Positions 16,460 to 26,169 are shown, numbered from the stretch's first letter. The stretch: 64,000 nt of DNA from UBA1764 sp045616685 (GCA_045616685.1 JAZLHF010000003.1:1-64000); one strand, 5' to 3'. Notes: generated by a model from the sequence alone, not told the origin. Translations and numbers: made by a program.

Positions 16460-17404
16460 ATGAAAGTCGCTATTTTGGAATCCCTTGGAATTTCCAAGGA
16501 GGAACTTAAATCGCTTGAAGCTCCATTTGAAGCACAAGGCGTTAAATTTGCTGAATTTGATAAGACGTTAGATAAAGAAACTTTAATTGCAGAAGCAAAA
16601 GATGCTGATGCAATGATTATTGCAAACATGCCGATGCCGAGAGATGTAATCGATGCATGTGAAAACCTTAAGTTCATTGATGTTGCATTTACCGGAGTTG
16701 ACCATGTTGGCCTTGATGTTGCAAAAGAAAAAGGGATTAAGGTTAGTAATGCTTCTGGTTATTCTAACGAAGCTGTTTCAGAACTCGTATTTGGGATGGT
16801 TCTTTCAATTGCGAGAAACTTGCGCGAAGTTGAAGCAAGATGTCGTGACCATAAGGATAAGACAGGTCTTGTTGGCTGGGAAATTAAAGGCAAGACAGTT
16901 GGTATTATTGGCCTTGGAAAGATTGGTACACGTACAGCTGAATTATTCCATGCGTTTGGGGCAAACGTAATAGCGCATAGTCGCACAGTACACTCTGACG
17001 CTCCAAACTATGTAGAGCAGGTTGGACTTGATGAACTTCTTGCTCAATCAGATATCGTAGTGCTTCATTGTCCGCAAAATCCATCAACAATAGGTATGAT
17101 TAATAAGGATAAACTTGCCCTTATGAAGAAGAGCGCAATCCTTATCAATGTTGCTCGTGGTCCAGTTGTTGTATCTCAGGATCTTGCAGATGCGCTTAAT
17201 AATGGAGTTATTGCAGCAGCAGGCATTGATGTATTTGACACAGAGCCACCTCTTGGTGATGATGTCCTTCTTACAGCAAAGAATACACTTCTTACACCTC
17301 ATGTAGCATTTGCTACAAAGGAATCTATGACATTAAGAGCTGAGATAGTATTCGACAATCTTAAGTCATGGATGGAAGGCAACCAGAAGAATATTATTTT
17401 ATAA
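16460..17404 (+). CDS. D-isomer-specific 2-hydroxyacid dehydrogenase
   Basis: NAD-dependent oxidoreductase of 314 residues. The nucleotide-binding motif GIIGLGKIGTRTAELFHAFG is at about 149-168; catalytic Arg is in INVARGP (about 232), Glu in FDTEPPLG and His in LTPHVAFAT. Members interconvert 2-keto and D-2-hydroxy acids (lactate, glycerate, phosphoglycerate and others); the substrate cannot be told. AGGAGGAC lies before the ATG. The yqeY gene begins 14 bases after its stop. Confidence 0.9.
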   Translation: MKVAILESLGISKEELKSLEAPFEAQGVKFAEFDKTLDKETLIAEAKDADAMIIANMPMPRDVIDACENLKFIDVAFTGVDHVGLDVAKEKGIKVSNASGYSNEAVSELVFGMVLSIARNLREVEARCRDHKDKTGLVGWEIKGKTVGIIGLGKIGTRTAELFHAFGANVIAHSRTVHSDAPNYVEQVGLDELLAQSDIVVLHCPQNPSTIGMINKDKLALMKKSAILINVARGPVVVSQDLADALNNGVIAAAGIDVFDTEPPLGDDVLLTAKNTLLTPHVAFATKESMTLRAEIVFDNLKSWMEGNQKNIIL

Positions 17405-17418
17405 TAGGTGGTGAAAAA

Positions 17419-17856
17419 ATGAAGTTTGAAGATTTGCAGAAAGCAATGATTGATGCTATGAAGGCGCACGAATCAGATAGAAAAGAAACCATTTCTCTTT
17501 TAGTTGCTGCCGTTAAAAAAGCTGCAATTGACTCTGGCAATAGAGACGATATTTCTGAAGAAATGGTTAATAGTACAATCCTTAAGGAGCTCAAATCTGT
17601 TAAAGAGCAGATTGATACATGCCCTGAATCAAGGCAGGATTTGCTTGAAAAATATAGGGCTAACCTGAAAATTGTTGAGGAGTTCGCTCCGAAGCTTCTC
17701 TCTAGCGACGAAGTTGAAAAGATTCTTACCGAAAAATTCTCTGATGTCCTTGCAACAAAGAATAAGGGTCTAATTATGAAGGCTGTAATGTCTGAGCTTA
17801 AAGGCAAGGCAGATGGCAAAGTTATAAACGAAATCGTTGCGAAGCTGACAAAATAA
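17419..17856 (+). CDS. YqeY/GatB-tail family protein
   Basis: Helical protein of 145 residues. MKFEDLQKAMIDAMKAHESDR, an SLLVAAVKKAAID helix, and closing LKGKADGKVINEIVAKL match YqeY, related to the tail domain of GatB, which binds tRNA. Role unclear; in Firmicutes it is widely conserved. Start chosen at ATG 17419 after AGGTGGTG; a longer frame from 17368 would overlap the dehydrogenase gene. Confidence 0.9.
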   Translation: MKFEDLQKAMIDAMKAHESDRKETISLLVAAVKKAAIDSGNRDDISEEMVNSTILKELKSVKEQIDTCPESRQDLLEKYRANLKIVEEFAPKLLSSDEVEKILTEKFSDVLATKNKGLIMKAVMSELKGKADGKVINEIVAKLTK

Positions 17857-17868
17857 AGAAACAATCAA

Positions 17869-17895
17869 AAAGAGGCGGGAAAACCGCCTCTTTTT
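17869..17895 (+). terminator. Intrinsic terminator
   Basis: AAAGAGGCGG-GAAAA-CCGCCTCTTTTT, a strong stem with T-run ending the dehydrogenase-yqeY operon. Confidence 0.95.
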
Positions 17896-17944
17896 CGTAT
17901 ATAAAGCGTAAAAAGTACATGAATTCGTGGTAAAATAACTGTGT

Positions 17945-18049
17945 ATGCAATAATAGTGGTGTAGAGTAAATTTTTCTCTAAACCCGTTTTTAACAGATCT
18001 GTGGCGATCTGGGTCTTGACGTGTTTACAACAAATAATAAGCATATAAT
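17945..18049 (+). promoter_or_regulatory. Structured leader before the decarboxylase gene (unclassified)
   Basis: Contains TAGAG/CTCTA, then CAGATC-TGTGGC-GATCTG closed by ACC/GGT, and TATAAT at 18044-18049. No known riboswitch or T-box features (no AG-bulge or TGGN bulge) are recognisable. It may be just a promoter region. Confidence 0.3.
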
Positions 18050-18080
18050 TTTAAATATTAATTTTTAGGAGAAATTTACG

Positions 18081-19526
18081 ATGTTAGATAGAAAGGCTTT
18101 TGATGAGGAAATGCGTGAAGCGCGCAAAAATCAGCTCAGAGAAATTGAAAACAGCCTTAATCAGTTTTCAGAATGGACTGATGGAATTAGAGAGTTCCCT
18201 CCATATACACAAATCAAAGATGAAGATATTAATGAATTAAATTCAATTTCAATTCAGACTAAGGGAAGAGATCCAAGAGATATTGCAACAGAATTGCAGA
18301 AGCTTGTATTCAATCCATCTATTGGTCTTAACAATCCAAGATGTTTCGCATTCGTAACAACTGCAGTTTCCCCATATTCAGTTGCCGGAGCTTTTCTTAC
18401 TGATATTTTTAATCCAAACTTAGCTGGCTATCAGTTATGCCCAGGCGGGAAAATAATTGAAGAAAAACTCATTCAATGGATGGGTTCTCTTGCAGGTTTT
18501 GATGATAATTGTGGCGGCTTATTTACATCAGGTGGCTCAATATCAAGTCTTACCGGCATGATTGCAGCTAGGCTTAATGTTCTTAAGGAAGACGAACTTC
18601 CAATCGCAGTTGCATATACATCAGACCAGGCACACAGCTCAATTCGTAAGGGCATGAAACTTCTCGGTCTTCGCAAAGATCAAATTAAGATTATCCCATC
18701 TGATGACTCTTTCAAAATCAAGATTGATTTACTTGAACAGGAAATAGAATCAGATGTTAAGGCTGGCAAGAAGCCATTCCTCATTGTAGGCAACCTTGGC
18801 TCGACTAATACAGGGTCTATTGACCCTCTGCCAGAACTTGCAGCTATAAAAGAAAAATACGGTATGTGGCTTCATGTAGATGGTGCTTACGGTGGATCAA
18901 TCCTGTTGTCAGACATTTATAGAAATCTTGCAAAGGGATTGGGTCGTGCAGATTCATTCACCTGGGATCTTCATAAGTGGGCACTTCAGACTTATAGCTG
19001 CAGCGCATTAATAGCAAAGGATAAGAAGAAGCTTATCAATGCGTATGCAGAGCACCCAGAATACTTGGCTGACATTATTGATAGCGAACATACTGATGGT
19101 TGGGACCTTGGTATCGAAATGAGCCGTCCTGCAAGGGCAATTAAGTTCTGGTACACGGTTCAGGCTATGGGAACTGATAAGATTGCCGACATCATTGACT
19201 ACGCTTTCTATAACAGCCATGTTGCAGAAAAGAAATTTAAAGAGATGGAGGGTTGGGAAATATGTTCCGCTCCAATGTGCGGGGCAATTAACTTTAGATA
19301 TGCACCTAAAGATGTCGATCCTTCAAAATATGATGAGCTTAATAACGAAATCTCTGAAGAATTAATCAAGAGCCAATTCGCATACATCGTTACGACAGTA
19401 ATCAAAAATCAACGAGTACTCCGTATGTGTATGATTAATGGGAATACAACAACAGAGGATGTTACCGATACGATTGAAAAGTTGAACGAAATTGCACTTG
19501 AACTTAAACTAAAATATTCCCGATAA
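18081..19526 (+). CDS. PLP-dependent group II amino-acid decarboxylase
   Basis: Protein of 481 residues. Pyridoxal-phosphate features are clear: HVDGAYGGS (Asp binding the pyridine nitrogen) and TWDLHKWALQ with the Schiff-base Lys (about 306). Length and motifs fit the glutamate/tyrosine/aromatic amino-acid decarboxylase family, including gut bacterial tryptophan and tyrosine decarboxylases. The actual substrate cannot be read from sequence. It is followed after 110 bases by a small membrane protein and then the phosphotransferase-acyltransferase-ligase block. Confidence 0.85.
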   Translation: MLDRKAFDEEMREARKNQLREIENSLNQFSEWTDGIREFPPYTQIKDEDINELNSISIQTKGRDPRDIATELQKLVFNPSIGLNNPRCFAFVTTAVSPYSVAGAFLTDIFNPNLAGYQLCPGGKIIEEKLIQWMGSLAGFDDNCGGLFTSGGSISSLTGMIAARLNVLKEDELPIAVAYTSDQAHSSIRKGMKLLGLRKDQIKIIPSDDSFKIKIDLLEQEIESDVKAGKKPFLIVGNLGSTNTGSIDPLPELAAIKEKYGMWLHVDGAYGGSILLSDIYRNLAKGLGRADSFTWDLHKWALQTYSCSALIAKDKKKLINAYAEHPEYLADIIDSEHTDGWDLGIEMSRPARAIKFWYTVQAMGTDKIADIIDYAFYNSHVAEKKFKEMEGWEICSAPMCGAINFRYAPKDVDPSKYDELNNEISEELIKSQFAYIVTTVIKNQRVLRMCMINGNTTTEDVTDTIEKLNEIALELKLKYSR

Positions 19527-19636
19527 GTGTGTTTGCATTAGAGCGCTCATCAATTGAATCAACAGTATTAAAGCTTGCAAATAATAATTCAAGTAAAGCA
19601 TTGCAATTAGACAGAAGGACTTAAGAAATTTACCAT

Positions 19637-20104
19637 ATGCAATATTTAATCATAGCTTTAGTGGCTATTATTCTGCTTGTTATTTTCCTTAAGAAGAAGC
19701 CATATAAAGACGAAAACAGAATACGTAACGAAGAGATGATTGAGGCTCTCAATGCTAATATTGCTCAATTTACAGACAAGACTTTAGAAGATAGCATCAT
19801 ATTGGACTACATTCCATCAGCTCTTGCTGAAATTAGACTTAGCGATGTTGATAAGAGAAGAATAGCCCTAGCTCTTAAAGGAAAGGTCCTTTCTAGCGAT
19901 GCCTCATATATTGGAAGTTCGTATAGGCTTAAACATTCTAAAGATCAATACAAATGCCTTAGATGGGTAGAGCAGACTCTTAATGAACACGGCGTTCACG
20001 GAGAGTATAGGATTAGTGACAGTGTTAATGCCAATGATATTGGCGTTGCTTTAGATACTGAAGTTCTTAAAGGACTTCATACATTGCATTGGTATTTTGA
20101 TTAA
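19637..20104 (+). CDS. Small membrane-anchored hypothetical protein
   Basis: Not recognised. 155 residues: one N-terminal helix (about 3-19) followed by KKKPYKDENR and a soluble domain of about 125 residues with mixed helix and strand. The positive residues after the helix place the domain in the cytoplasm. The next gene begins 12 bases after its stop. Confidence 0.65.
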   Translation: MQYLIIALVAIILLVIFLKKKPYKDENRIRNEEMIEALNANIAQFTDKTLEDSIILDYIPSALAEIRLSDVDKRRIALALKGKVLSSDASYIGSSYRLKHSKDQYKCLRWVEQTLNEHGVHGEYRISDSVNANDIGVALDTEVLKGLHTLHWYFD

Positions 20105-20116
20105 AGAGGAATCAAA

Positions 20117-20431
20117 ATGAGTGAAGTTAAAGTTGATCACAATGAAAAGATGCTATATCAGCACTTGCAAGGTGTTGATGGAAAGATGACTTCGGAAGAA
20201 CAGTATGCCATCAAAATGGAAGCACTTCAAGAGATTAAAGATAGTGGAATCGATTACTGCTCGTGCCCAGAAAGCTGCCCGCACCATGGCAAGTGTTGGG
20301 AATGCGTATTAATTCATCGTGGGCACAGAGACCATCTTCCATATTGTTTCTGGGATATGGTCAATGAAAAACTTTACGATGCACAGAAACTGACAGAAGG
20401 TTCGTTAAAAAATTATAAAGAAGAAAAATAG
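20117..20431 (+). CDS. Small Cys/His-rich protein
   Basis: Not recognised. 104 residues. The core carries a dense cluster CSCPESCPHHGKCWECVLIH followed by RGHRDHLPYC: six or seven Cys and several His within about 40 residues, which suggests a zinc or Fe-S site. Helical, charged ends. Ribosome binding site AGAGGAA. It ends two bases before the phosphotransferase gene, so an operon is likely. Confidence 0.65.
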   Translation: MSEVKVDHNEKMLYQHLQGVDGKMTSEEQYAIKMEALQEIKDSGIDYCSCPESCPHHGKCWECVLIHRGHRDHLPYCFWDMVNEKLYDAQKLTEGSLKNYKEEK

Positions 20432-20433
20432 AA

Positions 20434-22395
20434 ATGAGTTTTTTGGTTTTACCAATTTCATTGGCATATTTTGAATTAGTAAATATCATTTGGTCAGGTT
20501 TAACAACCAACTGGTTTGGAGCAGTATTTTGCGCCTTTGCTATTGGTTTTGTTTTGGATGTAATTTGCTTCGTATTAAAGCGCAATAAATGGCTTGTGCT
20601 TGCGATTATAGAGGCCGCAGCATTCTTCTTCCTGATTGAATACTTTACTAATGCATCTTATGCAGTATATATGTCTCCGATGGCTATTCTTAAAGGTGCC
20701 TCCGGAGTTGCGACTGAATTTGGAGATGCGGTTATTGACGTAGTAAAAGGTGGAATCCTTCAGATTTTGGTTATGCATCTTGCTCCAATCTTTGTTCTTG
20801 CAATGAATCTTAGGGGAGACAAGTTTAATATTAAAAGAAGTGATTCTACTGTCGCAGCACTTTTGCTGGGGGCAGTTTTTTGCCAAAGCATCGGTACAGA
20901 GTCTAACATAAACGCAAATCAGGCTGCATATACATATCTTTATAGTTATGATAATGCAGTTAAAAACTTTGGCGTAGGAACTGCAGTTAAGCTTGATGTA
21001 TCTTATGCATATACTGGCGTCCCATCTGCTCCAGAAATCGAAGAGCAAATTGAGATAGAAGGAAGCGACATTGAAACTGGATACAATATGCTTAATGTGA
21101 AGTACACAGATTATGCGCAGTTCACAGATCAAGATTTGTACAAAACGATGCTTACGTATGTAAACAATGTTCAGCCTACAAAGAAGAATGAATACACAGG
21201 GCTTTTCGAAGGTAAGAACCTCGTCCTTATCGTCGCAGAAAGTTTAAGTAAAGAGGTAATTAGAGAAGATATTACTCCGACCCTGTATCGCATGATAACT
21301 AAGGGGATGCTTGTTGAGGACTTTTACCAGCCTTATTGGGGAGGCAGTACAACTTCAGGTGAAGCCGCAGTTCTTCTTGGAAGAATTCCAACAGAAAATA
21401 CGAATTCTTTAAACTGCATTCAAGATAAGGATAATTCATATTCATTGGCTAATATGCTTAAAGACGAAGGATATAGTGCAGTTGCAATGCATCCTGGCGA
21501 ATATGATTATTACGATAGATACATTACATATCCGACTTATGGATTTGAAGAATTCTTAGCAAGGGGTCATGGCCTCGACATCGGTTACACCTGGCCTGGT
21601 GATGATCTTGCTGCTATGGAGGCTTCGGCAGATTATCTTATCAGTGATAATCCGTTCTTCCTCTATTTCATGAGCTATTCTGGGCATGGCCTTTATAACT
21701 TCACTGGCAACCAGATGGCTATTAAGAATAAGGAATATATTGATTCATTAGGGCTTCAGGGATCAGATCAGCTTTTAGGATATTTTGGTGCAACACGTCA
21801 ATTTGATCTGTCGCTTGAATATCTTTGTGAAGAGCTCGAGGCTCGCGGAGAACTTGAAAACACAGCATTTGTAATAACAGGTGATCATTATCCATATGCA
21901 CTTCAACGAGGTGACGCCTGGAAGAATCCAGAAGATCACTTAATAGAGCTTTGGGGGTATTCAGTTTCAAATGATTTAGATCGTGACCATAATGCACTTG
22001 TAATTTGGTCCCCATGCCTTGAAGAAATGGACGAACAGATTGTTATTGATGGGCCAAGCTATTCAGTAGATATTGTTCCAACAGTTCTTAATCTTTTCGG
22101 TATCGATTATGATTCAAGACTTTATGTTGGTCGCGATTTGCTTTCAGATTCTGATCCACTTGCAATTTGGGTTAATGGATCATGGAAGAGCGAGAGGGGC
22201 TATTATAATGCAGCAACGAACAAGTTCACCCCAAATGATGTGAATGCAATTGTTGATGAAGATTATGTTAATAAGATAACTCTTGATGCATCAAGACGTA
22301 TAGATTATTCGAGACAAATCTCGAATCACAACTTTTTTGATTTTTTAAAACAGGCGAAACAGCAACTCGAGGAAAGTTTGAGAAACGATGATTAA
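20434..22395 (+). CDS. LTA-synthase-like membrane phosphotransferase
   Basis: Protein of 653 residues: four to six N-terminal transmembrane helices in the first 160 residues, then an extracellular alkaline-phosphatase-superfamily domain. Motifs: LVLIVAESLS (metal-binding Glu), YWGGSTTSGE (nucleophile Thr/Ser), VITGDHYPY (metal-binding Asp/His). Lipoteichoic acid synthases and phosphoglycerol or phosphoethanolamine transferases share this plan. It overlaps the next gene by 8 bases, and the neighbours suggest synthesis and acyl decoration of an envelope polymer. Confidence 0.75.
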   Translation: MSFLVLPISLAYFELVNIIWSGLTTNWFGAVFCAFAIGFVLDVICFVLKRNKWLVLAIIEAAAFFFLIEYFTNASYAVYMSPMAILKGASGVATEFGDAVIDVVKGGILQILVMHLAPIFVLAMNLRGDKFNIKRSDSTVAALLLGAVFCQSIGTESNINANQAAYTYLYSYDNAVKNFGVGTAVKLDVSYAYTGVPSAPEIEEQIEIEGSDIETGYNMLNVKYTDYAQFTDQDLYKTMLTYVNNVQPTKKNEYTGLFEGKNLVLIVAESLSKEVIREDITPTLYRMITKGMLVEDFYQPYWGGSTTSGEAAVLLGRIPTENTNSLNCIQDKDNSYSLANMLKDEGYSAVAMHPGEYDYYDRYITYPTYGFEEFLARGHGLDIGYTWPGDDLAAMEASADYLISDNPFFLYFMSYSGHGLYNFTGNQMAIKNKEYIDSLGLQGSDQLLGYFGATRQFDLSLEYLCEELEARGELENTAFVITGDHYPYALQRGDAWKNPEDHLIELWGYSVSNDLDRDHNALVIWSPCLEEMDEQIVIDGPSYSVDIVPTVLNLFGIDYDSRLYVGRDLLSDSDPLAIWVNGSWKSERGYYNAATNKFTPNDVNAIVDEDYVNKITLDASRRIDYSRQISNHNFFDFLKQAKQQLEESLRNDD

Positions 22396-23515
22396 AAATT
22401 TATTTGGAAAAGAATTATGTAACACAGAGCGCCAAATTGAATTCGATATTGCGAAAGTTGTTTGCATCTTGGGCATGGTATATGTACATTGCTTCGAATA
22501 CCTTACGGCTCCGGAGATGGAAGAAAGTGCAGCGTATTTTGTAGTAGCAATTGTGCTGGATGCATTATTTGGAGCTGTTACTTTTATGAGTTCGATGGGC
22601 ATAGGCCTTGCATATACTTGGAAAGAAAGCGTAGATAACGCAACAAAAACTATGAGACGTGGTTTGCAGATTTTCTTGTTTGGATATTTGTTGAACGTCT
22701 TAAGATATGGAATTCCAGAATTGATTTTCGCAAAAAGCATTCCTGATTTCACTTTCAGTAAATATGTTATTGTAGATACTTTTCAAAATGATATCATGCA
22801 ATTTGCCGGCTTAGCTTTGATGTTGTTTGGGTTCCTTAAGAGAATCAAATTATCAGATAAAGCCATTGCCATCGTTGCGCTTGCCATGTCTTTATTTAGC
22901 AGCTTTGCACGGTTTATTTATATAGATAATATCTATGTCGCATTGTTCGCTGGTTTGTTTTTAAATGTTGAAAGTCCGTTGGGTATAGACTATGGCGGAG
23001 TATTTTCGCTGACTACATGGTTCATCTTTGTAGTAGGCGGTTATCTGTATGGTAAAGTTTTAAAACATTGCAAAGATAAAAAGAAGTACTATTCAATTGC
23101 TTTGCCTGTTTCGGCAACAATTGCTGCTATATATATGCTTATCGCAATTCCAAATAAATTTGGAATGATGAACGGTAATCTGTCCTACTTTTACCAGATG
23201 ACAACATTTGAAGCGCTCATATCCTTTTGTTGTATGATATTTGCTACAAGTATGTACTACTTCATCAGTTTGGCACTAAAAGATAAGGCGAAGAGAAACA
23301 TTACAAGAATGAGTTCAAATATAAATCGAATCTATTGTATTCATTGGATATTTGTTGGGTGGACCGAGATTATTTTCCTTGCCAAAGGCGATGGGGATTC
23401 ATTGTCAACTCTAATGGTTTTCATTTATGGAACTATAATTTATATCGTTTCAAATATCCTTGCGGAAATTTATGCAAGATATAAAGAATCAAAGAGGCTT
23501 GCACAGCAAAATTAA
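22388..23515 (+). CDS. Multi-pass membrane acyltransferase-like protein
   Basis: Protein of 375 residues with about ten hydrophobic segments. The N-terminus RQIEFDIAKVVCILGMVYVH is the start pattern of acyltransferase-3/DUF1624-type membrane proteins, in which a conserved Arg/Asp and His near the first helix take part in moving acyl groups across the membrane. Substrate unknown. It sits between the phosphotransferase (8-base overlap) and the STAS-ligase (10-base gap), an arrangement that suggests a polymer acylation pathway. Confidence 0.6.
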   Translation: MIKNLFGKELCNTERQIEFDIAKVVCILGMVYVHCFEYLTAPEMEESAAYFVVAIVLDALFGAVTFMSSMGIGLAYTWKESVDNATKTMRRGLQIFLFGYLLNVLRYGIPELIFAKSIPDFTFSKYVIVDTFQNDIMQFAGLALMLFGFLKRIKLSDKAIAIVALAMSLFSSFARFIYIDNIYVALFAGLFLNVESPLGIDYGGVFSLTTWFIFVVGGYLYGKVLKHCKDKKKYYSIALPVSATIAAIYMLIAIPNKFGMMNGNLSYFYQMTTFEALISFCCMIFATSMYYFISLALKDKAKRNITRMSSNINRIYCIHWIFVGWTEIIFLAKGDGDSLSTLMVFIYGTIIYIVSNILAEIYARYKESKRLAQQN

Positions 23516-23525
23516 GGAGGGCAAA

Positions 23526-25394
23526 ATGCAAGTTATTAAATCAGGAAGTGAAAGAGAAGTGACATTATCTGTTATTGGTACTGTTGATACTGTTAGCTCT
23601 GATATCCTTAGTCAAAGCTTATTAGAGCTTGATTATTCAGATTTGGATTTAACTATCGATTTCTCCCAGACAGATTACATTACATCAGCGGGGCTTAGAG
23701 TCTTACTCGTGGCTAGGAAGAAATTATCTGAAACTACGATGAGAATAATTGAAGCCAATGAATCTATAATTGAAGTCTTCAAGATGACTGGGTTTGACGA
23801 TATGATTAAAGTAATACCAAAGGTTCTTGACCTTGATGGTGAAGAAGATCCATATCGTTTAAGCTTTCCAACATTATTTAGAAAACGTGTGAAAACAGAT
23901 GCAAATCGCGCTGCATTTATATATTTAAATCAAAGCTATACTTGGGCAGACCTTGATAAAGGATCTCAGATTATTGCTCACGATTTAGCTTTAAAGGGAG
24001 TAAAGAGAGGAACCCACGTTGGTATTTGCTCTGTAAACTCAATCAACTGGGTATTCACCTTCTATGCTATTCAGAAGTTGGGTGGCATTGCAGTTCTTGT
24101 TAACCCGGGGCTCAATTCAAATGAACTTGCTACTATGGCAAGAATTGGCGATATAACTCACATGTGTTACGGTGAGGTTCCTGGCACTACAAAGTTTGGA
24201 GTATTCCAGGAGGCTCTTCTTGAAGCAGATTGCCCTGTAGAAGTTGTATATAACATTAGTTCTTCAGAGAATGTCATGGCACGTTGCGATGAATACGATG
24301 CAATCGCGGGTCTTTACAAAGAAGATTTTCATGCTGATGATGCAAGCGTAATTATTTACTCTTCAGGATCAACGGGGCTTCCAAAGGCAATTTTAGATTC
24401 ATCGTTTAACCTCCTTACATGTTGTGAGCCACTTCTTAAGGAATTTAAGCTCACTAAGGAAGATGTAAATCTTGCATTTCTTCCATTGTTCCATGTATTT
24501 GGATTTGCGACTTGCATAGCACTTGGTGTTATTACAGGATATACTTCAGTTATTCCAGAAAGCGCATCTCCAGATTTAATCATTGGATTAATTGATAGAT
24601 ATAAAGCAACAATATTTAATACAGTCCCAACGATGTTCTTAGCAATGTGTCAGGCAAAGGCATTTGACCCTGCAAAACTTGCATCACTTAGAGTATCAGT
24701 TCTGGGTGGTTCTGCAACAACAGATGCGCAAATGACTATGCTTAGAAAGCTCATGCCAAATAACCACTTCGGCAATATTTATGGAATGAGCGAAAATGCC
24801 GCAGTCAGTATCACTCGTTATGAAGATACGACAGAACATATCACAACAACTGTTGGGGTTCCTGTTGAAGGGCTTGAACTTCAAATTCGAGATCTTGCTA
24901 CTGGAGAAATTCTTCCAGATGGGCAGCCTGGTGAAATCTATATTAAATCAAACGCAATGGTAATTTGCTATTATCGTTTACCAATTGACAGACAGCCTGT
25001 TGATGACGAAGGTTGGCTTGCTACAGGAGATATCGGCATAAGAACCGAAGACGGATATATTAAGATTGTTGGTCGTTGCAAAGATTTAATTATTAGTGGT
25101 GGCGAAAATATTTCTCCGGGCGAAATTGCAGAAGTAATTGCCAAGCTGCCGGAGGTTGCAGACGTTAAAGTTATCGGCGTTCCTGATGAAATCATGGGTG
25201 AAGTTGTAGCAGCAGCAATTATTCTTAAGCCGGGCGAAGTTTGGAATAGAGATGCTGCTGAAAGCTTCTTACTTGAACATCTCGCAAAATATAAGATGCC
25301 AAAGTATTACTTCATTTTGGACAAGTTCCCGCTTCTCGGAAGTGGTAAGATTGATGCTATCACACTTAAAAAAATGCTCGTTGAAAAGATGTAG
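23526..25394 (+). CDS. STAS domain - AMP-dependent acyl ligase fusion
   Basis: Protein of 622 residues with two parts. Residues 1-98 are a STAS domain like SpoIIAA/RsbV anti-anti-sigma factors, with the phosphorylation motif ITSAGLRVL (S54). Residues about 105-622 are an adenylate-forming ligase: ATP loop IYSSGSTGLPKAI, YGMSENAA, GWLATGDIG, and catalytic Lys in GSGKIDAITLKK. No carrier protein or thioesterase is attached. Start is ATG 23526 after AAGGAGGG (a longer frame from 23460 lies in the previous gene). Known ligases do not carry STAS; this one may be controlled by phosphorylation or by binding an RsbW-like partner. Confidence 0.85.
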   Translation: MQVIKSGSEREVTLSVIGTVDTVSSDILSQSLLELDYSDLDLTIDFSQTDYITSAGLRVLLVARKKLSETTMRIIEANESIIEVFKMTGFDDMIKVIPKVLDLDGEEDPYRLSFPTLFRKRVKTDANRAAFIYLNQSYTWADLDKGSQIIAHDLALKGVKRGTHVGICSVNSINWVFTFYAIQKLGGIAVLVNPGLNSNELATMARIGDITHMCYGEVPGTTKFGVFQEALLEADCPVEVVYNISSSENVMARCDEYDAIAGLYKEDFHADDASVIIYSSGSTGLPKAILDSSFNLLTCCEPLLKEFKLTKEDVNLAFLPLFHVFGFATCIALGVITGYTSVIPESASPDLIIGLIDRYKATIFNTVPTMFLAMCQAKAFDPAKLASLRVSVLGGSATTDAQMTMLRKLMPNNHFGNIYGMSENAAVSITRYEDTTEHITTTVGVPVEGLELQIRDLATGEILPDGQPGEIYIKSNAMVICYYRLPIDRQPVDDEGWLATGDIGIRTEDGYIKIVGRCKDLIISGGENISPGEIAEVIAKLPEVADVKVIGVPDEIMGEVVAAAIILKPGEVWNRDAAESFLLEHLAKYKMPKYYFILDKFPLLGSGKIDAITLKKMLVEKM

Positions 25395-25465
25395 CCTTTG
25401 GTGAAAAATGTACTATTGCTATTGAATAGTTTTAAACGTATTTCAAAGAAAGGACGTGCAAATAA

Positions 25466-26158
25466 ATGATTTACACAACAGAAATTGAGCATATGTGTCC
25501 AGTTGCTAAGGGCGCATATCATGGGCCTGCTCCAATTCCTGAAGAAGGGAAATGGGTTCAGGCAAAAGAAATTAAAGATATCAGTGGTCTTACACATGGT
25601 ATCGGTTGGTGTGCACCACAGCAGGGAGCTTGCAAGCTTACATTAAACGTTAAGGAAGGCGTTATTCAGGAAGCATTAATCGAAACACTCGGTTGTAGTG
25701 GCATGAGCCATTCCGCAGCTATGTGCAGTGAAATTCTTATCGGAAAGACAATTCTCGAAGCTCTTAATACTGACCTTGTATGTGATGCTATTAACACAGC
25801 TATGAGAGAACTCTTCCTCCAGATTGTTTATGGCAGAACGCAAACAGCTTTCTCAGAAGGGGGACTCCCAATCGGTGGAGGACTTGAAGACCTTGGTAAG
25901 GGAATTAGAAGCCAGGTTGGCACAACATATGGAACATTAGCTAAGGGTCCAAGATATCTTGAACTTGCTGAAGGATATATCACAAAAATTGCTCTTAACG
26001 AAGCTGATGAAATTGTTGGTTATGAATTCATTAACCTTGGTAAGATGATGGATGCTATCAAGGGTGGTATGGATGCTAACGAAGCATTAGAAAAGAACAA
26101 GGGCCACTATGGTCAGTTCGAAGATGCTGCTAAGTACATCGATCCAAGAAAGGAATAG
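25466..26158 (+). CDS. NifU/IscU-like protein partnered with GGGtGRT
   Basis: Protein of 230 residues. Cys motifs CAPQQGACKL and LGCSGMSHSAAMCSE resemble the scaffold region of IscU/NifU. The family is known mainly as the constant neighbour of GGGtGRT proteins; a role in Fe-S or metal chemistry is assumed. The C-terminal third (YINLGKMMDAIKGG type) is specific to the family. AAAGGACG lies before the ATG, and the GGGtGRT gene begins 11 bases after its stop. Confidence 0.8.
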   Translation: MIYTTEIEHMCPVAKGAYHGPAPIPEEGKWVQAKEIKDISGLTHGIGWCAPQQGACKLTLNVKEGVIQEALIETLGCSGMSHSAAMCSEILIGKTILEALNTDLVCDAINTAMRELFLQIVYGRTQTAFSEGGLPIGGGLEDLGKGIRSQVGTTYGTLAKGPRYLELAEGYITKIALNEADEIVGYEFINLGKMMDAIKGGMDANEALEKNKGHYGQFEDAAKYIDPRKE

Positions 26159-26169
26159 GAGGCAGCATT

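Noticed and set aside
17945..18049. Riboswitch or T-box before the decarboxylase
   Set aside because: Only a small hairpin is present; no T-box sequence, specifier loop or known riboswitch core can be recognised.
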